Part shown: one piece after another, positions 16,861 through 28,071 of the stretch
How the letters are laid out: each line of letters opens with the position of its first letter
Numbering within the stretch: position 1 is the stretch's first letter
Assembly: GCF_018139485.1 (NCBI RefSeq)
Contig: NZ_JAGSNF010000023.1
Location: forward strand, 33,408-97,407
Source: Phycicoccus avicenniae
GTDB lineage: Bacteria; Actinomycetota; Actinomycetes; Actinomycetales; Dermatophilaceae
Reading direction: 5' to 3'
DNA length: 64,000 bases
The notes under the pieces: model-generated
Seen by the model: the letters and a program-made list of their open reading frames with translations, nothing else
Told to the model about the DNA's origin: nothing
Database searches by the model: none
Program-made: the position numbers and the translations under genes

Positions 16861-17684
16861 GGCAGGTACTCCTCCGGGTCGTGGCCAACGCGACGGGCCA
16901 GCCGCGCCGCCTGGCCGTGCATGAGCCGGTCGTAGAGCGGCCGCGCGAACCGCTTGCCGAAGTACGCCTGGCGTCCGACACGGTCGGTGAGGATGACCGG
17001 CTTCCGCTTCTCGATGCCGTCGAGGACGACAGCGGCCACGTCCTCGGCGCTCGCGGACGCGGTCGTGATGAGCTTCGTCCCCGCCTCCTGCATGGCCGTG
17101 TCCTTGCCCGCGAACGAGGAGTGCAGGTTCGTGCGGAAGAAGGCCGGGCAGACGACGCTCACGTCGATCCCCCAGGGGCGCAGCTCGAAGCCGAGGGTCT
17201 CGGACAGCGCGACCACCCCGGCCTTCGTCGCGTTGTAGCTCGACATCGCCGGCGCGTGGACGAGTCCCGCGAGGGAGGCGACGTTGACGATGTGCCCGCT
17301 GCGCTGCTCCTTCAGGAGCGGGGTCATCGTGTGGCAGCCGCGGGCCACACCGAGCAGGTTGACCTCGACGATGCGCTCCCAGTCGGCCATCGCCTCGACG
17401 TCGATCCGGCCGCCCGCGGCGATGCCGGCGTTGTTGACGAGGAGGTCCAGCCCGCCCCACGCCTCCCGGACCCAGGCGAGCGCGGCGTCCCAGTCCTGCT
17501 GGCGGCGCACGTCGAGCGTGAGGTAGTCGGCGCCCGCGGGCAGGTCGGCGGGGCGCTCCTCGGCGAGGTCGCACGCGAGGACACGGGCGCCCCGCTCGAG
17601 CATGCCGGCGACGAGGGCACGGCCGAGGCCGGACGCCCCACCGGTGACGAGGGCCCGGCGCGGGCCCGGAGGTGCTGAGGTCAT
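16857..17684 (-). CDS. Short-chain dehydrogenase/reductase (first gene of SDR pair)
   Basis: A 275-residue classical SDR with TGGASGLGRALVA, LLVNNAGIAAGG, VNVASLAGL and the active-site YNATKAG. The tail beyond residue 240 (AYFGKRFARPLYDRLMHGQA) is longer than in minimal SDRs. The substrate is unknown. TAGGGT lies 6 bases before the ATG, a leaderless-promoter arrangement, and the gene ends in a 4-base overlap with the second SDR. Confidence 0.9.
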   Translation of the reverse strand: MTSAPPGPRRALVTGGASGLGRALVAGMLERGARVLACDLAEERPADLPAGADYLTLDVRRQQDWDAALAWVREAWGGLDLLVNNAGIAAGGRIDVEAMADWERIVEVNLLGVARGCHTMTPLLKEQRSGHIVNVASLAGLVHAPAMSSYNATKAGVVALSETLGFELRPWGIDVSVVCPAFFRTNLHSSFAGKDTAMQEAGTKLITTASASAEDVAAVVLDGIEKRKPVILTDRVGRQAYFGKRFARPLYDRLMHGQAARLARRVGHDPEEYLP

Positions 17685-17746
17685 CCCTCGACCCTAGACC
17701 GCGCCACCGCCGGTGAGGCCCGGCTGTCGGCGGGCCCCGGAGCAGG

Positions 17747-17910
17747 GGTGGTCACGGAACGCTCCACCCGTGGAGCGAACCCTCCACATGTGGAGGGTTC
17801 GGCGACCACCCGGTGCCGGGCGCGCGGCCCGTCGGGGTCGGGAGACAAGGGGGTGTGCCGGGATGCTCCGGATCCGGAGGGGACGCTCCGGACCCGGCGG
17901 GTTCCGCGAC
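17747..17910. repeat. Cluster of perfect palindromes in an intergenic gap
   Basis: Three perfect or near-perfect palindromes lie within 120 bases: GCTCCA-4-TGGAGC (17761-17776), a 22-bp perfect palindrome at 17778-17799 (core CCTCCACATGTGGAGG), and CTCCGGATCCGGAG (17866-17879). The first two are bracketed by matching outer arms, 17747-17760 and the complement of 17797-17810, with 12 of 14 matches. A related GTTC-CGCGAC segment recurs near 17900. The gap 17685-17956 has no convincing gene. Confidence 0.65.
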
Positions 17911-17956
17911 GACCCCCCACTCCGGGTGTGGATACCGGCCGGGGTATCCTCGGCCG

Positions 17957-18457
17957 ATGCTCGACGTCCTTCGTGCGTGGTCCCCCCGCCGCTGGTGGGC
18001 GGCGCTTGGTGCCGCCGCCGTCACCGTCCTCGTCGTGGCCGTCCCGACGGCGATGCTGCCGACTCCGGTGTTCGGCCGGGAGATCCCGACGACCTGGTGG
18101 GCCTGGCCGGTCCTCGCCGTCACTGCGGCGCTGTCGGGCCTGCTGTTCGCCACGTACGTCCGCGAGCCGGGCGCGGCCGCCGCCGAGCCCACCGTCGACC
18201 GGCGGGGGTTCGCGGGCGGCCTGCTCGCCTTCTTCGCCGTGGGGTGCCCCGTGTGCAACAAGGTCGTCCTCCTCGCCCTCGGGTATGCCGGAGCCCTCCA
18301 GTGGTTCGCCCCGGTCCAGCCGGTCCTCGCCGTCGCCGGAGTGGCGCTCCTCGCGTGGGCCCTGCGCGCACGGCTGCGCGGCGAGGTGTCGTGCGCCGTC
18401 CCGGAGCCACCGCCCACCACCACCACCACGACCAGGAGCGCGGCCGGGCGCGTGTGA
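17957..18457 (+). CDS. Four-TM membrane protein with a CPVC motif
   Basis: A 166-residue protein with four hydrophobic segments (about residues 14-33, 48-65, 82-104 and 113-132). At the start of the third lies GCPVCNKVVLL, a CxxC motif placed at the membrane surface. Such a site could carry redox equivalents or bind a metal. The C-terminus is Pro/Thr-rich. A predicted disulfide-type flavoprotein gene follows 29 bases downstream, so the two may form an electron path. TATCCT lies 6 bases before the ATG. I do not recognise a named family. Confidence 0.7.
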   Translation: MLDVLRAWSPRRWWAALGAAAVTVLVVAVPTAMLPTPVFGREIPTTWWAWPVLAVTAALSGLLFATYVREPGAAAAEPTVDRRGFAGGLLAFFAVGCPVCNKVVLLALGYAGALQWFAPVQPVLAVAGVALLAWALRARLRGEVSCAVPEPPPTTTTTTRSAAGRV

Positions 18458-18486
18458 CCCGCTGCGCCGGAGGGTAGGACGTGGTC

Positions 18487-19833
18487 ATGTCCACACCCGA
18501 CGAACTCACCCGTCACGACGTCGACGTCGTCGTCCTCGGCGCGGGCTCCGCCGCCGCGGCCCTCGTCGGCGCCCTGGCCGGCGAGCCGCGCGTCGTCGTC
18601 ATGGAGGACGCGCTCGTCGGGGGCGAGTGCCCCTACGACGCCTGCGTCCCGAGCAAGGGTCTGCTCCACGACGGGGCCCTCGGCCGGTCGTGGGAGACCG
18701 CCCAGACCCGCCGCCGCGGCCTCGTCCACCATCGCGACGACGGCCCGCACGTGGACGACCTCGTCAGGCCCGGCGTCGAGCTCGTCCGGGAGCGGGGGTG
18801 GCTCGTCGACGCCCACACCGTGCGGTCCGCGCACCACGAGGTCCGCGCGGAGCACGTCGTCCTCGCCACCGGGGCCGCCGCCTCGCTGCCGCCGCTCGAC
18901 GGGCTCGACGACGTCCGCGACCGGGTGTGGACGAGCGCCGACGCCCTCCGCGCGTCGTCCGTCCCCGCGCGACTGGCGATCCTCGGCGGGGGTGTCATCG
19001 GCTGCGAGCTGAGCCGCATCTTCTCGCTCTTCGGCAGCGACGTCGTCGTGTACGAGCCCGAGGACCATCTCTTCGGAACCCTCGCACCCGAGGTCTCGGA
19101 GGCGGTCGAGGCCGCGGTCCGCGCCGCCGGGACCGAGCTGCTCACCGGAGTCGCGCCCACTGCACTGCGACGGCACGGCGACCGGGTGGTCGTCGTCGAC
19201 GACGCCGGCGGCGAGCGCCACGTCGACCGGGTGCTCGTCGCCACCGGCCGCACCCCACGGACGACGGGCATCGGGATCGAGTCGCTGGGGCTCGACCCCG
19301 AGGAGCCGCTGCCGCTCGACGACACCGGCCGGGTCCGGGTCGAGGGCTCGGTCTGGGCGGTCGGCGACGTGTCGGGCCGGCAGCAGTACACCCACGCGGC
19401 GAACCACCACGGCCGGGTCGTCGCGGACCACCTCACCGGCAGCGGCCGGCGCCGGCTGTCCGACGTCGTCGACGCGGCCTGCATGTTCCTCGACCCGCCG
19501 ATGATGACCGTCGGCCCCTCGATCGCGGACACCGCCGGGGACGACGACGTCGTGTGGTCGGTGACGACCGAGGACGGCGTCGTGCGGGCGAACACCGACG
19601 AGCGCCGGGCCGCCCTCGCCGTCGCTGCCGACCGGCGCACCGGGACCGTCCTCGCCGCGCACGGCATCGGTGCCGGGTTCGACGAGCTCGTGCACGCCGT
19701 CGTCGTCGCCGTCGACGGGCGGGTGCCGATCGACCGGATGCTCGAGTCGATGGTCCCGTTCCCGACGATGGGCGCGATGTGGCGGACGGCGCTCGAGGAC
19801 CTCGCCGAGCGGACGGGGCCTGGCGGGCGGTGA
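18487..19833 (+). CDS. FAD-dependent pyridine nucleotide-disulfide oxidoreductase
   Basis: A 448-residue flavoprotein of the dihydrolipoamide dehydrogenase / mercuric reductase class. It has the FAD loop VVLGAGSAAAAL, the redox-active pair in GGECPYDACVPSK (CxxxxC), the NAD loop LGGGVIGCELSRIF and the late FAD block VWAVGDVSG. The usual C-terminal His-Pro-Thr-Glu active-site base is absent; the matching region reads MVPFPTM. The substrate is therefore unlikely to be lipoamide itself. A GTG two codons upstream (18481) is an alternative start with good GGAGGG spacing. It probably forms an operon with the CPVC membrane protein. Confidence 0.87.
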   Translation: MSTPDELTRHDVDVVVLGAGSAAAALVGALAGEPRVVVMEDALVGGECPYDACVPSKGLLHDGALGRSWETAQTRRRGLVHHRDDGPHVDDLVRPGVELVRERGWLVDAHTVRSAHHEVRAEHVVLATGAAASLPPLDGLDDVRDRVWTSADALRASSVPARLAILGGGVIGCELSRIFSLFGSDVVVYEPEDHLFGTLAPEVSEAVEAAVRAAGTELLTGVAPTALRRHGDRVVVVDDAGGERHVDRVLVATGRTPRTTGIGIESLGLDPEEPLPLDDTGRVRVEGSVWAVGDVSGRQQYTHAANHHGRVVADHLTGSGRRRLSDVVDAACMFLDPPMMTVGPSIADTAGDDDVVWSVTTEDGVVRANTDERRAALAVAADRRTGTVLAAHGIGAGFDELVHAVVVAVDGRVPIDRMLESMVPFPTMGAMWRTALEDLAERTGPGGR

Positions 19834-19867
19834 GCCCCGAAGACCGGACGAGGCCCGGCGACGCTCG

Positions 19868-20257
19868 TCAGCCGGCGGCGGGGTCCTCTCCGGCCGCGTA
19901 GGCCGCGAGGATCTCGGCGACCCGGTCGTCGACCGCCGCGTCGGCGGGGAGGGTCTCGGCGTGAACCCGCCGGCTCGTGAACCGGCCGACCCGGTAGGCC
20001 CGCACCTTCCACGGTCGACGGTCGGCGCTCGCCTCGAGCAGCCCTCCGCCGAGCCCGTGGACGAGCATCCCGACGGCGACCCCGACCGACACCGGGGACG
20101 CCGGCGTGAGCATCCCGACGTCCTCGCGCACGTCGGCGCCCCGGGTCCGCAGCGACACCCCGCGGCGCGCGGCGAGCACCTCGACGAGGCGGTTGTCGGC
20201 GTCCCGCCCGACGGCGCGGCGGCGGAGGGGGTCGGTCCGGTGGTCGGCGCTGGTCAT
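19868..20257 (-). CDS. Small conserved-looking hypothetical protein
   Basis: A 129-residue protein, soluble, with no signal peptide or membrane segment. A Gly/Val-rich centre (VSVGVAVGMLVHGLGGGLLE) is followed by a basic stretch. Its ATG overlaps the stop of the molybdopterin oxidoreductase as ATGA, so it is co-translated with that enzyme. It could be an accessory or chaperone, but this rests only on position. The family is not recognised. Confidence 0.65.
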   Translation of the reverse strand: MTSADHRTDPLRRRAVGRDADNRLVEVLAARRGVSLRTRGADVREDVGMLTPASPVSVGVAVGMLVHGLGGGLLEASADRRPWKVRAYRVGRFTSRRVHAETLPADAAVDDRVAEILAAYAAGEDPAAG

Positions 20258-22413
20258 ACCGGCACGATAGTGACCGGGACCCCGTTGAGGACGGCGTTGC
20301 CGGAGACGGCCTCGACGACCGACGGGTCGGTGACGTCGTTGACGGAGGCCCCGGGCAGGCCGGTGGCCGTCCGCAGCCGGACCCCGTCGCGGTCGTGCCC
20401 GTAGCCGTGCGGCAGCGACACGACGCCGCGCATCACGTCCTCCGTCGCGTGCACGTCGACCTCGACCTCCCCGGACGCCGAGGACAGCAGCACCCGCCCG
20501 CCGTCGCGCACCCCGCGGACCGCGAGGTCGTCGGGGTGGGCGTGCAGCGCGTGCCGCGGCCGGCCGGAGGTGAGGACCGGGGCGTTGTGCAGCCAGGAGT
20601 TGTTGTCCCGCTGGTGGCGCCGGCCGACGAGGAGCAGCGCGTCCGGGTCCTTCGGCGCCTCGAGCGTCGCGAGCACCCGCGGCAGGTCGTCGAGGACGAC
20701 GGGGGCGGCGAGGTCGACGCGGCGGTCGGCGGTCGCGAGCCGCTCCGGAAGCCGGGGCCGCAGGGGACCGAGCTCGAGGCCGCCCGGCCCGGCGGCGTGC
20801 AGCGTCCGGACCGACAGCCCGGCACCCCCGGTGCGCAGCAGCGCGTCGAGCTGGCGGGTCGGCGAGGTGCGCAGGCGGGCCTGCGCCTCGAGCACCCGGC
20901 GCGAGAGCCGGCCCCGCCGGGTCGTCCCGCGGGCCCGGAGGTAGGCGAGGCCGAGGTCGCGGGCGATCTCCCAGTCGTGCCGCCCGCCGGGGTCCTTCGG
21001 GAGCAGCGCCGGGGTGAACCGGGCGGTGTCGCGGACGGCGAGCAGGTGGAAGACGAGGTCGTAGTGGTCGCGCTCGAGCGGGCCGGTCGGCGGCAGGACG
21101 ACGTCGGCGTGCCGGGTCGTCTCGTTCAGGTAGAAGTCCACGGCGACGTACGCCTCGAGCCCGCGGACGGCGGCGTCGAGCCGCTGCCCGCCGGGCGTCG
21201 ACGCGACGGGGTTGCCGGCGATCGTCAGCAGCGCCCGGACCTGCCCCGGCCCGGGCGTCGTCATCTCCTCCGCGAGGGCCGCGACCGGCAGCTCGCCGCC
21301 GAACCCCGGTAGCCCGCGGACCCGGGTCCGCCGCCGGGAGAACCCGCCCGGCCCGAGGAGCCCGCGCCCCACGAGGTCGACGGCCGGGGTCGTGAACATG
21401 ACGCCGCCGGGACGGTCGAGGTTGCCGGTGAGGGCGTTGAGCAGGTGGACGGCCCACTGGCAGACGACACCGAAGCCCTGGGTCGAGACGCCCATCCGGC
21501 CGTGCACCGCCGCCGACGGGGCGTCGAGGAGGTCGTTCGCGAGCGCACGCACGGCGTCGGCGGTCATCCCGCTCGCGCGCTCGGCGACCTCGGGGGTGAA
21601 CGGCTCGACCGCCGCACGGACGGCGTCGACCCCGTCGACGTACGCCGCCGGCGTGGCGTGTCCGGACGCGAGCACCTCGCGGACGAGGGCGAGGAGGACG
21701 GCGGCGTCGGACCCGGGCCGGACGGCGTGATGGGTGTCGGCGACGTCGGCGGTCTCGGACCGGCGGGGGTCGAGGACGACGAGCCGGCCGCCCCGGGCCG
21801 CCAGCTCGCGGCGGCGCTGCGGGAAGTCGGGGACGGTCCACAGCGAGCCGTTCGAGGCCATCGGGTTGTGCCCGACGAGGACGAGGAGGTCGGTGCGGTC
21901 GACGTCCGGCACCGGCAGGAGGAACTGGTGGCCGTAGAGGGCGTGCGCGACGACGTGGTGCGGCAGCTGGTCGACGGACGTCGCCGAGTACCGGTTGCGG
22001 GTGCGCAGCAGCTTCACGAGGGTCGGATGGTGGGTGAGCGCCCCGAGGCTGTGGACGTTCGGGTTGCCGAGGTAGACCGCGAGCGCGTCGTCGCCGTGCC
22101 GCTCCTGGACGCCGACCAGGAGGGACGCCGCCGCGTCGACCGCCTCCTGCCACGTCGTCTCGTGCAGCTCGCCGTCGCTGCCGCGCACGAGCGGGCGCCG
22201 CAGCCGGTCGGGGTCGTCCTGCACCTGGGGCAGCGCGAAGGCCTTGGGGCAGATGTGGCCCCGGGAGAGCGGGTCGCCCTCGTGGCCGCGGATGCGGTCG
22301 ACGGAGCCGTCCGCCCCGAGGGTCACCTCGAGCCCGCACATCGCCTCGCACAGGGTGCACGAGGTGTACCGGGTGCTCGCGCCGCCCTCGGGCCGCGTGC
22401 CGGCATCGCTCAT
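20254..22413 (-). CDS. Molybdopterin-dependent oxidoreductase
   Basis: A 719-residue enzyme of the DMSO reductase superfamily. A [4Fe-4S] site is formed by CTLCEAMC and a fourth Cys in GHICPKAF. Molybdopterin-binding blocks include LVGHNPMASNGSLW, VLDPRRSETADVAD, MGVSTQGFG and the C-terminal dinucleotide-binding region HQRDNNSWLHNAP. There is no Tat signal, so it is cytosolic and probably an oxidoreductase of the formate-dehydrogenase-like or acyl type. The substrate is unknown. It overlaps a crotonase gene upstream and a small protein gene downstream, both by ATGA. Confidence 0.9.
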   Translation of the reverse strand: MSDAGTRPEGGASTRYTSCTLCEAMCGLEVTLGADGSVDRIRGHEGDPLSRGHICPKAFALPQVQDDPDRLRRPLVRGSDGELHETTWQEAVDAAASLLVGVQERHGDDALAVYLGNPNVHSLGALTHHPTLVKLLRTRNRYSATSVDQLPHHVVAHALYGHQFLLPVPDVDRTDLLVLVGHNPMASNGSLWTVPDFPQRRRELAARGGRLVVLDPRRSETADVADTHHAVRPGSDAAVLLALVREVLASGHATPAAYVDGVDAVRAAVEPFTPEVAERASGMTADAVRALANDLLDAPSAAVHGRMGVSTQGFGVVCQWAVHLLNALTGNLDRPGGVMFTTPAVDLVGRGLLGPGGFSRRRTRVRGLPGFGGELPVAALAEEMTTPGPGQVRALLTIAGNPVASTPGGQRLDAAVRGLEAYVAVDFYLNETTRHADVVLPPTGPLERDHYDLVFHLLAVRDTARFTPALLPKDPGGRHDWEIARDLGLAYLRARGTTRRGRLSRRVLEAQARLRTSPTRQLDALLRTGGAGLSVRTLHAAGPGGLELGPLRPRLPERLATADRRVDLAAPVVLDDLPRVLATLEAPKDPDALLLVGRRHQRDNNSWLHNAPVLTSGRPRHALHAHPDDLAVRGVRDGGRVLLSSASGEVEVDVHATEDVMRGVVSLPHGYGHDRDGVRLRTATGLPGASVNDVTDPSVVEAVSGNAVLNGVPVTIVPV

Positions 22414-23207
22414 CGGCCCCTCGGTCCGTAGTCGGCGGTCTCCCGGCGCAGGGCGGCCTGGCGGGCCCGGGCGGTGTTGGCCCGGCGCAGCAGCACGGCC
22501 TGCTCGAACCGCTCCCGGGCGAAGGTGCGGCGCGGGCCGGAGGTCCACGTCCGCTCGAGCACCCGCTTCGTCGCGGCGACCGCGTCGGGGGACCGGGTCG
22601 CGACCTCGGCGAGGAAGGCGTCGGCGGCGGCGAGCGGGTCGGCGTGCACCTCGCTCGCGAGCCCGAGCTCGACCGCGCGCGACCCGTCCACGACCTCACC
22701 GGTCATCGTGAGCCGCTTGGCGACGTCGAGCCGCACCTGCTGGGACAGCGCCTGGATCCCGCTCATGTCGGGGACGAGCCCCCAGCGCGCCTCGAGGACG
22801 GACCAGCGGGCGTCCGGCGTCGTGAACCGCAGGTCGGCCGCGAGCGCGATCTGCAGGCCGCCGCCGTAGCAGTGGCCGTGGACCGCCGCGACGACCGGCA
22901 CGGGCAGCCGGCGCCACGCCCAGCACGCCTCCTGGAACAGGTTCGTCCCCCGCCAGGGACGCGGCACGAACGCGCGGGCGACCCGGGGCGGCTCACGCAG
23001 GACGGTCGCGAAGTCGAGACCCGCGCAGAAGGAGTCGCCGGCCCCGGAGAGGACGACCCCGCGCAGCGTCCGGTCGGTCCGCAGGCCGTGGGCGGTGTCC
23101 CGCAGCGCCTCGAGCGTGTCGAGCGTCAGGGCATTGAGCTTGTCCGGTCGCTCGAGCCGGACCCGGGCCACCCCGCCGTCGACCTCGCACGTCACCGGAC
23201 CCGTCAT
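22410..23207 (-). CDS. Enoyl-CoA hydratase/isomerase family protein
   Basis: A 265-residue crotonase-fold protein. It shows RPDKLNALT, the first oxyanion-hole block FCAGLDFATV, the second block VHGHCYGGGLQIALAAD and EARWGLVPDMSG. The overall form fits enoyl-CoA hydratase or isomerase acting on acyl-CoA. It leads a three-gene operon with the molybdopterin oxidoreductase and a small protein, which hints that the oxidoreductase may also act on an acyl-CoA-related substrate. TAGGCT lies 6 bases before the ATG. Confidence 0.88.
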   Translation of the reverse strand: MTGPVTCEVDGGVARVRLERPDKLNALTLDTLEALRDTAHGLRTDRTLRGVVLSGAGDSFCAGLDFATVLREPPRVARAFVPRPWRGTNLFQEACWAWRRLPVPVVAAVHGHCYGGGLQIALAADLRFTTPDARWSVLEARWGLVPDMSGIQALSQQVRLDVAKRLTMTGEVVDGSRAVELGLASEVHADPLAAADAFLAEVATRSPDAVAATKRVLERTWTSGPRRTFARERFEQAVLLRRANTARARQAALRRETADYGPRGR

Positions 23208-23281
23208 GGGGCCAGCCTACGAGTTGTCGCAGGCCACCCCCGGCGGGCTAGCGTTCCGGGGGACGTCCACGAGAGGAACCG

Positions 23282-23950
23282 ATGTCCGACTCCACCGAGC
23301 AGCCCTACCGGATCGTGCTGCGGCCCATCGCCAACCCGCTCCCCATCGGCATGCTCGCCCTGCTCGTGTCGACGTCCAGCGTCGCCGCCCTCCAGCTGGG
23401 CCTCGTCCCCACCGACCAGAGCCAGGTCGTCGGCCGCGCCGTCGTCGCCCTCGCCCTGGCCCTCCAGCTGCCCGGCGCCTACCTCGGGTTCCAGGCCCGT
23501 GACCCTGCCGCCGGCACCGGCATGGCCGTCCTCGGGTCGACGTGGCTCGTCGTCGGACTCACCCTCGCCTTCGGCACCCCCGGAGAGCCCGCGCCGGGGC
23601 TCGGGATGCTCCTGCTCGCCGCCGCGGCGGCCCTCATCGTGCCGATCGCGGCGTCGATCGCGAAGCCGGTCACCGTCCTCGTGCTCGGGACGAGCCTCGT
23701 TCGGTTCGCCGTGACCGGCGTCGCCCAGCTCACCGGGTCCGCGGGGTGGGAGACCGCGGCCGGTGTCCTCGGGCTCGCCCTCGGGGCCGTCGCGCTCTAC
23801 GCCGCGATGGCCTTCGAGCTCGAGGACGTCCACCAGCGCAGCGTCCTGCCGCTCGGCCGGACCGGCCCCGCGCACCACGCGATGGAGGGCGGGATGCGCG
23901 AGCAGCTGAGCGGCATCGAGAACGAGGCCGGGGTCCGCCAGCAGCTGTGA
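23282..23950 (+). CDS. GPR1/FUN34/YaaH-like membrane protein
   Basis: A 222-residue protein with six hydrophobic segments between residues 20 and 180. Near the N-terminus it has ANPLPIGMLAL, close to the NPxPLGL signature of the YaaH acetate/succinate transporter family, and the segment lengths fit that family. It may move acetate or a similar small acid. The C-terminus (HHAMEGGMREQLSGIE) is hydrophilic. GAGAGGAAC precedes the ATG. It stands alone. Confidence 0.65.
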   Translation: MSDSTEQPYRIVLRPIANPLPIGMLALLVSTSSVAALQLGLVPTDQSQVVGRAVVALALALQLPGAYLGFQARDPAAGTGMAVLGSTWLVVGLTLAFGTPGEPAPGLGMLLLAAAAALIVPIAASIAKPVTVLVLGTSLVRFAVTGVAQLTGSAGWETAAGVLGLALGAVALYAAMAFELEDVHQRSVLPLGRTGPAHHAMEGGMREQLSGIENEAGVRQQL

Positions 23951-24027
23951 GCCACCGCTGGGGCCGCCCGACGGGTCGGGCTTCCGATCGCCCGTCCGGG
24001 CCGGCCCCGGTGGGGCGACCCCCGGCC

Positions 24028-25248
24028 TCAGACGGCCGCGGGCACCTCGGGCGCCGGCTCGACGGGCGCCTGCGCCCGGGCCCGGACGTCCCGGCGGTGC
24101 AGGTGCACCGACAGCCAGAGCACTCCGAGGCCGAGGGCGGCGAAGCCGACCCCGACGACCGCCGGGGCGCGGTAGCCGTAGCCCGCGGCGATGACGAGGC
24201 CGCCGACCCACGCGCCGAGGGCGTTGGCGAGGTTGAGCGCGGCGTGGTTGCCGGCCGCGGCGAGGGTCTGCGCCTTCCCCGCCACCTGCATGAGCCGCAG
24301 TTGGAGGTTGATGACGAGCACCGAGGCGAGGACCGACGCCGCGACGAGGACGACGGCCACGCCCACGGCGCTGCCGGCGACGAGGGCGAAGAGGCCGAGC
24401 GAGACGCCGAGCCCGACCATCCCGATGACGACCGAGCGCAGCACCGACCAGTCGCCCATCCGCCCGGCGACCATGTTGCCGACGAGGCCGGCCACGCCGA
24501 AGACGAGGAGGTACAGCGGGACCGCGCCCTCGGACAGCCCGGTGACCTCGGTGATCGTCGGCGCGATGTAGGAGTACATGGCGAACATGCCACCGAAGCC
24601 GATGGCGGCGACGCCGAGGGTCAGCATGACCTGGACGTTGCCGAGCGCGGCGAGCTCGGAGCGGACCGTCCGGCTGCGGTCGGCGGTGAGGCGCGGGATG
24701 CTCGCGGCGACGAGGCCGACGGTGACGACACCGACGAGGGCGACGAGCCAGTACGCGGCGCGCCACCCGGCCTGCTGTCCGAGCCACGTCGCGCCCGGGA
24801 CGCCGAGGATGTTCGCGATCGGGATGCCGAGCATCACGGTGCCGACGGCGCGGCCGGAGCGACCGGCCGGGACGAGGTCGACGGCGACGAGCGCGGCGAG
24901 CCCGAAGAACGCCCCGTGCGGGAGGCCGGCGAGGACGCGGGCCGCGAAGAGGGTCTCGTAGGTCGGGGCGAGCGCGCTGAGCACGTTGCCGACGGCGAAG
25001 GCGGCCATGAGCCCGATGAGCAGGCCCTTGCGCGGCAGCCGGGCGCCGAGGGCGGCGATGAGCGGGGCACCGACGACGACACCGAGCGCGTACGCGGAGA
25101 TCGTGTGGCCGGCCTCGGGGATGCTCACGCCGACGCCCTCGGCGATCTGCGGCAGGAGGCCCATCGTCACGAACTCGGTCGTACCGATACCGACCCCTCC
25201 GAGGATGAGGGCGGTGAAGGCGAACCAGGGGTGGCGGGGTCGGGGCAC
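24028..25248 (-). CDS. MFS transporter, DHA1 (AraJ/Cmr-like) family
   Basis: A 406-residue major facilitator with 12 predicted membrane helices. TTEFVTMGLLPQIAEGVGVS in helix 1 and RLPRKGLLIG in the loop after helix 2 match the arabinose-efflux/chloramphenicol-resistance-like subgroup. Motif C-like GIPIANILGVPGATWLGQQ in helix 5 points to drug-proton antiport. It probably exports a sugar or drug. The GTG start chosen has GGAG at proper spacing; the longer frame upstream has no signal and crosses intergenic DNA. The 245-base gap to the next gene holds a near-perfect 19-base direct repeat (CACGGYCCGGCCGCCGT core). Confidence 0.88.
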   Translation of the reverse strand: MPRPRHPWFAFTALILGGVGIGTTEFVTMGLLPQIAEGVGVSIPEAGHTISAYALGVVVGAPLIAALGARLPRKGLLIGLMAAFAVGNVLSALAPTYETLFAARVLAGLPHGAFFGLAALVAVDLVPAGRSGRAVGTVMLGIPIANILGVPGATWLGQQAGWRAAYWLVALVGVVTVGLVAASIPRLTADRSRTVRSELAALGNVQVMLTLGVAAIGFGGMFAMYSYIAPTITEVTGLSEGAVPLYLLVFGVAGLVGNMVAGRMGDWSVLRSVVIGMVGLGVSLGLFALVAGSAVGVAVVLVAASVLASVLVINLQLRLMQVAGKAQTLAAAGNHAALNLANALGAWVGGLVIAAGYGYRAPAVVGVGFAALGLGVLWLSVHLHRRDVRARAQAPVEPAPEVPAAV

Positions 25249-25493
25249 GATGTCTCCAAGGAGCACGAGGGGGCGGATGTTCCCGGCACCGTCGCCGACC
25301 TTCCCATCGTCCCAGGCTGCGGGGATCCCTCCAACTCGCCGGAGCCGCCGTCCCACGGCCCGGCCGCCGTTGCACGGTCCGGCCGCCGTCTCACAGGATC
25401 CTGACAGGCGGGGGACAGCCCGCGCCCCGTCCCGCTCGGCACGGTCGGGGCACAGGTGGCGGCGACCCGTCGCCCCGGTCCTCAGGAGGTCCC

Positions 25494-25958
25494 GTGTTCG
25501 ACACCGTCCTCGGTCTGCCGCTGCACCCGCTCGTCGTCCACGCCGTCGTCGTCCTCGCGCCGCTCACCGCCCTGCTCACGGTCATGGCCGTCGCGTCGAC
25601 GCGGCTGCGGGAGCGGATCGGGGTCGCCCTCCCGGTGCTCGCGACGGTGACGTGGGTCGCCGCGTTCGTCGCCGAACAGTCCGGCGAGGCCCTCGAGGAG
25701 GCCGTCGGCGAGAGCGCCCTCGTCCGCGAGCACGCGGAGCTCGGCGAGCGGCTGCCGCTCGCGCTCCTCGTCGTCACCGTCCTCACGTGGGCGATGTGGG
25801 TCCTGCACCGGCGGGCGTCCCGCGCCGGGGACCGCCCGGGCAGGGCCGCGCGGATCGTCGACGTCCTCGCCGTGCTCGCCGTCGTCGTCCTCACGGTGCT
25901 CGTCGTCCTCGTCGGGCACTCCGGCGCCGAGGCCGTCTGGAGCGGCACCGGCGCCTGA
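25494..25958 (+). CDS. DUF2231-like membrane protein
   Basis: A 154-residue protein with four hydrophobic segments. GLPLHPLVVHAVVVLAP at the N-terminus and VGHSGAEAVW at the C-terminus match the conserved His-containing ends of DUF2231, a family of small membrane proteins that may bind heme or metal through these His residues. The start is GTG behind a strong AGGAGG. Function is unknown. Confidence 0.8.
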   Translation: MFDTVLGLPLHPLVVHAVVVLAPLTALLTVMAVASTRLRERIGVALPVLATVTWVAAFVAEQSGEALEEAVGESALVREHAELGERLPLALLVVTVLTWAMWVLHRRASRAGDRPGRAARIVDVLAVLAVVVLTVLVVLVGHSGAEAVWSGTGA

Positions 25959-25989
25959 CGACGGCCACTGCGGGCCATAGGCTTCCGGT

Positions 25990-28067
<2,078 letters not shown>

Positions 28068-28071
<4 letters not shown>

